Assembly (NCBI RefSeq): GCF_000527175.1
Contig: NZ_AZUR01000001.1
Span: 62,001 to 126,000 of the forward strand
Origin: Pseudogulbenkiania sp. MAI-1
GTDB taxonomy: Bacteria > Pseudomonadota > Gammaproteobacteria > Burkholderiales > Chromobacteriaceae
Length of the DNA stretch: 64,000 nucleotides
Direction of reading: 5' to 3'
Part shown: in pieces, positions 57,651 to 64,000 of the stretch
Layout of the letters: each line of letters begins with the position of its first letter
Position numbering within the stretch: the stretch's first letter is position 1
The notes under the pieces: model-generated
Told to the model about the DNA's origin: nothing
Seen by the model: the letters and a program-made list of their open reading frames with translations, nothing else
Database searches by the model: none
Program-made: the position numbers and the translations under genes

Positions 57651-58064
57651 ATGATCGATTCCCGCACCGCCCCCTACGCCGCCTTCCTGCTGCGCCTGAG
57701 CCTCGGCCTGATGTTCCTGGCCCACGGCCTGACCAAGCTGTTCGTGTTCACCCCGGCCGGTACCGCCCGGTTCTTCGCCTCGCTCGGCCTGCCCGGCTTC
57801 GTCGGCCCGCTCACCATGGCGGCCGAGATCGCCGGCGGCGTGCTGCTGATCCTCGGCGTGGCCGGGCGCCAGGTGGCGCTGCTGCTGAGCCCGGTGCTGC
57901 TCGGCGCCACCCTGCTGGTGCACCTGGCCAACGGCTGGGCCTTCGGCAACCCGGGCGGCGGCTGGGAATACCCGGCCTTCCTGACCGTGGCGGCGCTGAG
58001 CGTGGCCCTGCTCGGCGACGGCGCCTTCGCGCTCAAGCCGATCGGCCGTCGCGACCAGCAATAA
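57651..58064 (+). CDS. DoxX-family membrane protein
   Basis: A 137-residue inner-membrane protein with four helices, starting AAFLLRLSLGLMFLAHGLTKLFVF, the DoxX signature, and containing the GFVGPLTMAAEIAGGVLLILG helix. DoxX-like proteins (YqjF, YphA) are linked to thiol or quinone stress responses but their chemistry is unsettled. The ribosome site CCGGAG precedes ATG 57651. Followed after 39 bp by the YgiD-type gene, so the two form an operon opposite the LysR gene. Confidence 0.88.
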   Translation: MIDSRTAPYAAFLLRLSLGLMFLAHGLTKLFVFTPAGTARFFASLGLPGFVGPLTMAAEIAGGVLLILGVAGRQVALLLSPVLLGATLLVHLANGWAFGNPGGGWEYPAFLTVAALSVALLGDGAFALKPIGRRDQQ

Positions 58065-58103
58065 ACCGCCGTATCATCGAATACTGAATCAAAGGAGAGC
58101 TCC

Positions 58104-58871
58104 ATGACCCGCCTGCCCAGCCTGTTCCTCTCGCACGGTGCCCCGACCGTGCTGATCGACGGCTCGCCCGCGCCGGCTGCCTGGCGGCGCTGGGCCGAGA
58201 GCCAGCCGCGCCCGCGCGCCATCGTCAGCCTGTCGGCGCACCGCCCGGCGCGGCTGCCGGGGGCCGGTTCGGCGGTGCAATGGCGCACCGTGCACGACTT
58301 CGGCGGCTTCCCGGAGCAGCTCTACCGGCTGCAGTACCCGGCCGTTGGCGAGCGCGCCCTGGCCGACGACATCGACCGCCGCTTGGCCAGCGCCGGCTTC
58401 ACCGTACAGCCGGATCAGCGCCCCGGCCTCGACCACGGCGCCTGGGTGCCGCTGATGGCGATGTACCCCGACGCCGACATCCCGGTGGTGAGCCTGCCGG
58501 TGCTGCCGGCCGAGGACGCCGCCACCCATTACCGGCTCGGCCGGGCGCTGACGGAACTGGCCGACGACGGCGTGCTGTTGGTCGGCTCCGGCAGCCTGAC
58601 CCACAATCTGTACGAGGTGGCGTGGAACGCCGCACCAGAGCCGTGGGCCGAGGCATTCCAGCGCTGGATGCTCGACCGCCTGGCCGAGGGCGACGTCGAT
58701 GCCGTGCTCGACTGGGAACGCCAGGCGCCGCACGCCAAGCGCAACCATCCTACCGCCGAGCACCTGCTGCCGTTGTTCTTCGCGCTCGGCGCCGGCGGCG
58801 CGCCGGTCACCGTGCTGCATAGCGGCATGGAGCATGGCAGCATTGCGATGGATGCGCTGGCATTCGGCTGA
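58104..58871 (+). CDS. ygiD: YgiD/DODA-type class III extradiol dioxygenase
   Basis: A 255-residue metal-dependent ring-cleaving dioxygenase; YgiD of E. coli opens DOPA at the 4,5 position. Metal ligands are expected at His11 in FLSHGAPT, His46 in SLSAHRPA and the late His in HSGMEHGS; the catalytic His is in LDHGAWVPL. The block VSLPVLPAEDAATHYRLGRAL is typical. Ribosome site AAAGGAG. Paired with doxX, a common arrangement under LysR control, suggesting catechol or quinone detoxification; that role is inferred. Confidence 0.9.
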   Translation: MTRLPSLFLSHGAPTVLIDGSPAPAAWRRWAESQPRPRAIVSLSAHRPARLPGAGSAVQWRTVHDFGGFPEQLYRLQYPAVGERALADDIDRRLASAGFTVQPDQRPGLDHGAWVPLMAMYPDADIPVVSLPVLPAEDAATHYRLGRALTELADDGVLLVGSGSLTHNLYEVAWNAAPEPWAEAFQRWMLDRLAEGDVDAVLDWERQAPHAKRNHPTAEHLLPLFFALGAGGAPVTVLHSGMEHGSIAMDALAFG

Positions 58872-59067
58872 TTTCTTCTGTCCGCTGCCGGTCAAGCCCC
58901 GGTAGCGGGTTCCCCTTCTGCGCCAACCCCTGTACACTGTCGCCTTCCCGCGCCGGGCCAATCGGCGCGCGGTCCCGCTTCCTCATGAAGCCACCCGAAT
59001 TTCCATCAACGACGTTTGCCTGGATTGGTGTCGCACTCCCTGCGATTGGGCCGTCGCTGGAGTTGTC

Positions 59068-60753
59068 ATGTCTGATATCAAGTTTTCCGACCTCGGCCTG
59101 TCCGAGCCCCTGTTGCGTGCCGTCGCCGACACCGGCTACACCACGCCCACGCCGATCCAGGCCCAGGCCATTCCGCAAGTGATCCGTGGCGGCGACCTGC
59201 TCGCCGCCGCCCAGACAGGCACCGGCAAGACCGCCGGCTTCACCCTGCCGCTCTTGCACCGCCTCGGCCCGGCGCCGACCCACCTCAAGGGCCGCCCGCG
59301 CGCCCTGGTGCTGACCCCGACGCGCGAACTCGCCGCCCAGGTGGAAGAATCGGTGCGCACCTACGGCAAATACCTGCCGCACAAATCGATGGTGATGTTC
59401 GGCGGCGTCGGCATCAACCCGCAGATCGCCGCCTTGCGCAAGCCGGTGGACATCCTGGTGGCCACGCCGGGCCGTCTGCTCGACCACGCCGGGCAGAAGA
59501 CCCTCGACCTTTCCGGCATCGAGATCCTGGTGCTGGACGAAGCCGACCGCATGCTCGACATGGGCTTCATCCACGACATCAAGAAGGTGCTGGCGCTGCT
59601 GCCGGCCAAGCGCCAGAACCTGCTGTTCTCGGCCACCTTCTCCGACGAGATCAAGGCGCTGGCCGACCGCCTGCTCGACAACCCGCAGCTGGTCGAGGTG
59701 GCGCGCCGCAACACCACCAACGAGCTGGTGGCGCAGAAGGTGCATCTGGTCGACCGCGACAAGAAGACCGAACTGCTGACCCAGCTCATCAAGGACGGCG
59801 ACTGGCACCAGGTGCTGGTGTTCACCCGCACCAAGCACGGCGCCAACCGCCTGGCCGAAAAGCTGGAAAAGAGTGGCATCACCGCCGCCGCCATCCACGG
59901 CAACAAGAGCCAGAACGCCCGCACCAAGGCGCTCGCCGACTTCAAGAGCAACGATCTGCAGGTGCTGGTGGCCACCGACATCGCCGCGCGCGGCCTCGAC
60001 ATCGACCAGCTGCCGCACGTGGTCAACTTCGAGCTGCCCAACGTGCCGGAAGACTACGTGCACCGCATCGGCCGCACCGGCCGCGCCGGCAACGAGGGCG
60101 AGGCGGTGTCGCTGGTGTGCGTGGACGAGTTCAAGTTCCTCAAGGACATCGAGAAGCTGATCAAGATGTCGATTCCGCAGTTCACCATCCCCGGCTTCGA
60201 GGCCGACCTGACGGTGCCGCCGGAGCCGATCCTGATGGGCGGCCAGCGCCGTGGCCAGGGGCAAGGCCAGCCGCGCCAGGGACAAGGTCAGCGTCAGGGG
60301 CAGCGTCAAGCCCAGGCCCAGCCGCGTCAGAGCCAAGCCCAGGCTCAGAACAAGGGCCAAGGTCAAAGCCAGCGCCGCAACGGCGAGGGCCAGAGCCAGA
60401 GCGGCAACGCGCGTGGCGGTAACGGCGCCAATGGCGGCCAGAACGGCCGCCGCCACGAGCACGCCGACGGTGCGCGCCAGCCCGGCGCCCGTCCGCCCAA
60501 GAGCAACGCCGGCGCCCAGCAGCCCAAGGCGCGCCAGCAGGGCAACGGCCAGCGCCGCGAGGTGAACGGCAACGTCCTGCCGCCGCCGCCGAAGGAGGTG
60601 AACGGCAACGTGATGCCGCCGCCGCCGAGGGACATCAACGGCAACCGCGTGGCGCCGGCGCGGCCGGCCGGGGGCCGCCGCGGCAAGCCCGCCCAGCCGC
60701 GTCAAACCGCCGCGCTGTTTGCGCCGCGGCGCGACGGTAACGGCAGCCGCTGA
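59068..60753 (+). CDS. rhlE: ATP-dependent DEAD-box RNA helicase RhlE
   Basis: A 561-residue RNA helicase. Q-motif FSDLGLSEPLLRAVADTGYTTPTPIQ, Walker A AAQTGTGKT (47-55), Ib PTRELAAQV, DEAD box (157-160), SAT in LFSATFSDEI and motif VI HRIGRTGRAG are all intact. From about residue 395 the tail is 165 residues of Gln/Gly/Arg/Asn-rich low complexity, followed by tandem VNGN-V-PPPP units (EVNGNVLPPPPK, EVNGNVMPPPPR, DINGNRV). Such tails bind RNA and can drive condensates. It acts in ribosome assembly and RNA decay at low temperature in relatives. The start is set by the Q-motif. Confidence 0.95.
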   Translation: MSDIKFSDLGLSEPLLRAVADTGYTTPTPIQAQAIPQVIRGGDLLAAAQTGTGKTAGFTLPLLHRLGPAPTHLKGRPRALVLTPTRELAAQVEESVRTYGKYLPHKSMVMFGGVGINPQIAALRKPVDILVATPGRLLDHAGQKTLDLSGIEILVLDEADRMLDMGFIHDIKKVLALLPAKRQNLLFSATFSDEIKALADRLLDNPQLVEVARRNTTNELVAQKVHLVDRDKKTELLTQLIKDGDWHQVLVFTRTKHGANRLAEKLEKSGITAAAIHGNKSQNARTKALADFKSNDLQVLVATDIAARGLDIDQLPHVVNFELPNVPEDYVHRIGRTGRAGNEGEAVSLVCVDEFKFLKDIEKLIKMSIPQFTIPGFEADLTVPPEPILMGGQRRGQGQGQPRQGQGQRQGQRQAQAQPRQSQAQAQNKGQGQSQRRNGEGQSQSGNARGGNGANGGQNGRRHEHADGARQPGARPPKSNAGAQQPKARQQGNGQRREVNGNVLPPPPKEVNGNVMPPPPRDINGNRVAPARPAGGRRGKPAQPRQTAALFAPRRDGNGSR

Positions 60754-60777
60754 CGAGCCCGACGCCCGCACTGCCAT

Positions 60778-60812
60778 GCCGCCTTCCCCGACCGGGCGGG
60801 CGGCTTTTTTTT
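60778..60812 (+). terminator. Rho-independent terminator after rhlE
   Basis: GCCGCC / GGCGGC stem around a CG-rich loop followed by eight T residues. Confidence 0.8.
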
Positions 60813-60977
60813 CGCCCAGGCTCCGGCCAGACCGAGCAGCCGGGCCGGAGCAGGAGCGCGACAGGTCTTATGCATTTTGACCGCCTTGCCGGCGCGCTTC
60901 TGCTATCCTTAAGCAGCTTTCGGTGTGCCCGGGTCCGCATACGCCCCGGGCTTGGAGGCTTGCCCGCCGATTTTCGG

Positions 60978-61187
60978 CTTCGGTCCGTGCGCGACGGCGC
61001 ACGGCGCGTGTTGCCGAAAGCAGACCGGGAAGCGTCCAACGGGAAGACGGTGTGCCGATCGGCAAATCCGTCGCTGCCCCCGCAACGGTAATCGAGTGAA
61101 CGCCGGCATCATGCCACTGGGTTCGACCCGGGAAGGCGCCGGCGTGGGAGACCGCTCCCGGCTCGTGAGCCCGGAGACCGGCCGAAG
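60978..61187 (+). promoter_or_regulatory. Cobalamin (B12) riboswitch
   Basis: The conserved B12-aptamer blocks occur in order: GGGAAG(ACGGTG) near 61041, AATCCGTCGCTGCCCCCGCAACGG-TAA (61065-61091, read in pieces; this holds the B12 box), ATGCCACTG near 61111, CGGGAAGGCGCC near 61129, and GTGAGCCCGGAGACCGGCC near 61165-61183. The closing P1 stem is CTTCGGTC (60978-60985) with GGCCGAAG (61180-61187). It precedes cbtB by about 160 bp, so B12 should lower expression of the cobalt transporter. A TTGACC (60877) and a TGCTATCCT extended -10 (60901-60909) may be its promoter, with a long 21-bp spacing. Confidence 0.93.
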
Positions 61188-61344
61188 GCGACGACGCTAT
61201 GCACCGCGGAGGGCGGTGCGCTTAACGTTTCTTCCAGCTTGCCCCTCCCTTACCCTGCCGCGCCATCGCCGGCCCGCGCCACCGCTGTGGTGTTGCCGGC
61301 CGGTGCCGTGAGACAGGGGGGCATGGAAAGACCAGGAGATAGAC

Positions 61345-61542
61345 ATGCTGTTGCAAAAATCCGCCGCTGAACCGATCAGCCAGATCGACTCCGCCAGCGC
61401 CACGCGCTGGAAAGCCCGTGCCGCCGCCCTGTGCGCCGCGCTGCTGGGTGCGGTGATCCTCTACGCCGTCGGCTTCGCCCCGGGCATCGCCCACGGCGAG
61501 AGCCACGATACGCGCCATACCATGGGCTTCGTCTGCCACTGA
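61345..61542 (+). CDS. cbtB: Cobalt transporter subunit CbtB
   Basis: A 65-residue single-helix membrane protein: the helix is about 26-46 (AAALCAALLGAVILYAVGFAPG) and the C-terminus is HGESHDTRHTMGFVCH, the His-rich metal-binding tail diagnostic of CbtB. Ribosome site AGGAGATAG before ATG 61345. It sits under the B12 riboswitch and 16 bp ahead of cbtA, so the pair forms a B12-controlled cobalt uptake operon. Confidence 0.9.
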   Translation: MLLQKSAAEPISQIDSASATRWKARAAALCAALLGAVILYAVGFAPGIAHGESHDTRHTMGFVCH

Positions 61543-61558
61543 CCGACGAAGGAAAACC

Positions 61559-62311
61559 ATGTTTGCACGTATTGTGGCGTTGTCGCTGCTGGGCGGCCTG
61601 CTGGCCGGCGCGGTGACGACGCCGGTCCAGCTCGCCCTGGTCCAGCCGCTGATCGAACAGGCCGAACGCTACGAGCTGCAGCTCGAAGCGGCCCCGGCGC
61701 CCGCCGTGGCGCACGTCCACGAGGCCCATGCGCACGAAGCCCACACGCATGAAGCCGTGGCCGAAGGGCATACGCACGAAGCGGCGGCCAGCGACGAACC
61801 GTCCGAGGACGCGACGCACCGCGCCGTTGCCACCGCGATCACGACCACGCTGGCGGCGATGGGATACGCCCTGCTGCTGGGCGCCGTGCTGTCCCAGCTC
61901 GGCCACATCGACTGGCGGCGCGGCCTGCTGTTCGGTGCGCTCGGCTTCGTGGTGTTCCAGCTGGCGCCATCGCTCGGCCTGCCGCCGGAACCACCGGGTG
62001 TGCCGACGGCCGACCTGCAGCAGCGCCAGCTGTGGTGGCTGCTCACCGTGGGTGCCACCGCCGGTGCGCTGTTCGGGCTGTACCGTGCCTGGCAGAAGCG
62101 CCACGCGCTGTGGGCCGTCGGCGCGCTGGCCTTGGCGGCGCTGCCGCATCTGGTCGGCGCCCCGGTTTTGGCCGAGGTGCACACGCTGGTGCCAGAACGG
62201 CTGATGAGCGACTTCATGCTGGCGGCACTGGCCACCGCCGCGGTGCTGTGGCTGGCGCTGGGTGGCGTGCTGGGCGGGCTGTTCCAGCGTTTCCCGGCGG
62301 TATCGCGCTAA
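61559..62311 (+). CDS. cbtA: Cobalt transporter subunit CbtA
   Basis: A 250-residue inner-membrane protein with six or so helices. The first, IVALSLLGGLLAGAVTTPVQLALVQPLI, with its conserved Gln, is typical of CbtA. Between helices 1 and 2 is a long acidic, histidine-rich loop (about 48-85) with repeated H-x-H and HEA units, probably metal-binding. A GYALLLGAVLSQLGH helix and LPHLVGAPVLAEVHTLVPERLMSDFML near the end also match. Function as cobalt importer is inferred from B12 regulation in the family. A strong terminator follows. Confidence 0.9.
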   Translation: MFARIVALSLLGGLLAGAVTTPVQLALVQPLIEQAERYELQLEAAPAPAVAHVHEAHAHEAHTHEAVAEGHTHEAAASDEPSEDATHRAVATAITTTLAAMGYALLLGAVLSQLGHIDWRRGLLFGALGFVVFQLAPSLGLPPEPPGVPTADLQQRQLWWLLTVGATAGALFGLYRAWQKRHALWAVGALALAALPHLVGAPVLAEVHTLVPERLMSDFMLAALATAAVLWLALGGVLGGLFQRFPAVSR

Positions 62312-62329
62312 GTCGCGCGGTCGTCCCGT

Positions 62330-62365
62330 AAAAAAGCCCCGGAGAATGAACTCCGGGGCTTTTTT
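62330..62365. terminator. Bidirectional rho-independent terminator after cbtA
   Basis: AAAAAAGCCCCGGAG pairs perfectly with CTCCGGGGCTTTTTT around AATGAA. Confidence 0.9.
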
Positions 62366-62398
62366 CGTTCTGCTGGGGGCGGACGAAGCTGGCTAGCG

Positions 62399-62479
62399 TA
62401 GGATGGGCGGAGGCGCTGACTGAGCAAGATAGCGCAGCGTGGCGAAGGAATAGGCGCCGCAACCCATCGGCGAGGCAGG
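62399..62479. repeat. Repeat element, copy B (TAGGATGGGCGG family)
   Basis: Starts TAGGATGGGCGG and ends with CAACCCATCGG; the 37-base core at 62415-62451 matches copy A at 53733-53769 (33 of 37). Lies between the cbtA terminator and the convergent ribonuclease gene. Confidence 0.7.
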
Positions 62480-62522
62480 TCGGGGCCGGGCATGATGCCC
62501 CCGCGCCCAATCCCGCACGGCA

Positions 62523-64000
62523 TCACACCGTGCTGTCTTCCTCGACCAGTACCTCCTCATGGCCCACCTTGCCGGCGTAACGCAGCTCGATCTCCTGCGT
62601 CAGCTCGTCGATGCGGATCACCGCCAGCCGCACCTTGTCGCCGCTGGCGAGCTCCGGCAGGCCGGGCACGCGCAGGCGCAGCGGCAGGCCGTCGATGCGC
62701 ACCAGGTCTTCCTTGATCAGCGTCGCGGTCGGTTCGGTGACGCCTTCCTGGCTGAACCAGCGCAGGCACCAGAAGTGCTCCATGCGGTCCTGGAAGGCGA
62801 GGTAGGCGCTGTAGGTGGCGTCGAAGTCGCGCAGGATGGCGAACAGCATGGCGTTGCCCTGCTCGAACTCGGGCTTCTCGCCGCGGATCATCGCGGTGAG
62901 CTGGCGCTGGTTGACGAAGTCGGTGGCGCGCCGCAGCGGCGAGGTGGACCAGGCGTACTGCGCCACGCCGAGTCCGACGTGCGGCTCCGGACGGGTGGTC
63001 ATGCGCACCTTGCCCATGCTCTGCGCGCGGTACATCGCCGGGATGTCGGCCTCGGCCAGCATGCGGCCCCACTCGCTGTTGGCGAGGATCATCAGCTCGG
63101 ACACCAGTTTGTCCATCGGTGCGCCGCGTTTGCGCAGCGTGATCTGCACCTTGCCGTCGACCACGTTAAAGTTGTAGTCCATCTGCACCGGGCGTGTCGG
63201 GTCGTACTTGCCACGGCGCTTCTCCAGCGCGTTGGCGAACTGCCACAGCCAGGTCAGCTCGCGCTTGAACGGGTAGTCCGGGCCGCCGTCGGGGAGGGCC
63301 AGCGTCTCTTCGTTGAACACCTGCTCCAGCTGGGCGTGGCGCAGGTTGGCGGCGATGGTCACGCGCTCGATACGGCTCTCGTAGCCGACCGGCTCGAATT
63401 CCGGCGTCACCTCGACGTACAGGCTCACCGCCGGGCAGGCCTGGCCTTCCTTCAGCGTGAACAGCTCGACCAGCTCGTCCGGCAGCATGGTGATCTTGTC
63501 GCCGGGGAAGTACACGGTGGAGAGGCGCTGGAACACCAGTTTCTCGATGTCCGAGCCCGGCGCCACGCCCAGCGTCGGCGCGGCGATGTGGATGCCGACG
63601 CGCTGATTGCCGTTAGGCAGTGCGACCAGCGACAGCGCATCGTCGATCTCGGTGGTGGCGGCGTCGTCGATCGAGAACGCTGCCACGTCGGAGAGGGGCA
63701 GTTCGTCTTCGCCCGGCAGCACCGGCGCGGCGTACTGGCCAAAACCGGTGCCCTTGGGGAAGTATTCCAGCAGGAAGCCCGCCATCAGGTAGTCGGGCAC
63801 CGAGGGGATGCCGCCGACCTCGGCCGCCAGCCGCACCGGCGGCAGGTTGCGCTCGCGGCAGGCCTGGTCGAAGGCCTTGAACTCCAGCGTGTTCTTGTCC
63901 GGGCGGAATAGCAGCGTCATCAGCTGGGCGCGGATGGCGTCCGGCAGACGGCCGGCCTTCAGTTCGGCCACCCAGCCGTCGATCTGCTCCTGCTCGCGCT
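62523..64000 (-). CDS. RNase II/RNase R-family exoribonuclease (partial, 5' end outside the window)
   Basis: A 3'-5' exoribonuclease catalytic protein of at least 492 residues; the frame runs open to the window edge, so the N-terminus is missing. The RNB catalytic site is FSIDDAATTEIDDALSL, whose Asp residues hold the two metals, followed by RVGIHIAAP and the block STSPLRRATDFVNQRQL. The C-terminus has an S1-like end (LTQEIELRYAGKVG, then an acidic tail). Length and ending fit betaproteobacterial RNB-domain proteins of about 650 residues rather than RNase R with its basic tail. Confidence 0.88.
   Translation of the reverse strand, partial: REQEQIDGWVAELKAGRLPDAIRAQLMTLLFRPDKNTLEFKAFDQACRERNLPPVRLAAEVGGIPSVPDYLMAGFLLEYFPKGTGFGQYAAPVLPGEDELPLSDVAAFSIDDAATTEIDDALSLVALPNGNQRVGIHIAAPTLGVAPGSDIEKLVFQRLSTVYFPGDKITMLPDELVELFTLKEGQACPAVSLYVEVTPEFEPVGYESRIERVTIAANLRHAQLEQVFNEETLALPDGGPDYPFKRELTWLWQFANALEKRRGKYDPTRPVQMDYNFNVVDGKVQITLRKRGAPMDKLVSELMILANSEWGRMLAEADIPAMYRAQSMGKVRMTTRPEPHVGLGVAQYAWSTSPLRRATDFVNQRQLTAMIRGEKPEFEQGNAMLFAILRDFDATYSAYLAFQDRMEHFWCLRWFSQEGVTEPTATLIKEDLVRIDGLPLRLRVPGLPELASGDKVRLAVIRIDELTQEIELRYAGKVGHEEVLVEEDSTV

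Noticed and set aside
61111..61140. tRNA-like string ATGCCACTGGGTTCGACCCGGG
   Set aside because: It belongs to the cobalamin riboswitch; there is no acceptor stem or cloverleaf.

Overview
The window is a 64 kb piece of a GC-rich betaproteobacterial chromosome. Gene content (CcoG, PagL, YaeQ, an EnvZ/OmpR pair beside an MdtABC-type pump, a B12 riboswitch in front of cbtBA) and codon use fit the order Neisseriales, probably Chromobacteriaceae. That placement is inference: no rRNA or marker phylogeny is available here. Coding density is high, about 52 protein genes are supported, and I see no rRNA, tRNA, CRISPR array, prophage or replication origin.

Layout. 1-3 kb: end of an unidentified gene, acetoacetyl-CoA synthetase, and a convergent GlxA-type AraC regulator. 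3.2-14.2 kb: an RND efflux operon (adaptor, two RND pumps, outer-membrane factor) meeting a convergent OmpR/EnvZ-type two-component system. 14.3-18 kb: small exported proteins, a quinone oxidoreductase, a YqiA-type esterase and lipid A deacylase PagL. 18.1-26.1 kb: a sulfur amino acid block with B12-dependent methionine synthase, a cystathionine gamma-lyase/synthase-type enzyme, cystathionine beta-synthase and a purine nucleosidase of the futalosine hydrolase/MTA-SAH nucleosidase type. Together these could run homocysteine remethylation, reverse transsulfuration and SAH clearance. 26.3-29.5 kb: a solute-binding protein followed by a CHASE4-HAMP-GGDEF-EAL protein. 29.5-32.7 kb: a MocR/GabR-type regulator divergent from a GabP-type permease. 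32.8-35.1 kb: the one clearly accessory patch, two AT-richer unknown genes split by an IS30-family element with a possible 5-bp target duplication.

35.5-41.1 kb: CitMHS transporter, MsbA-like ABC exporter, Lar-like zinc ribbon, gamma-glutamyltranspeptidase. 41.2-49.2 kb: cupin-HTH regulator divergent from an EamA exporter across a palindrome, glycine-zipper lipoprotein-like protein, YgjP-like metallopeptidase, a short sigma-54 activator, a porin, an MFS exporter and SrkA kinase. 49.3-53.7 kb: a PAS-GGDEF protein with a degenerate EAL domain, then a MocR-type aminotransferase regulator. 53.8-58.9 kb: CcoG, a 0.9 kb gene-free stretch rich in inverted repeats, YaeQ, and LysR divergent from DoxX plus a YgiD-type dioxygenase. 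59.1-64 kb: RhlE helicase with a long low-complexity tail, the cobalamin riboswitch with cbtB-cbtA, and a partial RNase II/R-family exonuclease.

The least ordinary signals are non-coding. Three different palindromic intergenic repeats each begin at the stop codon of the adjacent gene. The 55.2-56.0 kb gap holds a nested stem-loop and a perfect hairpin. Several divergent promoters carry clear operator-like repeats. I did not find a convincing new multi-gene system; the best leads are listed as findings.
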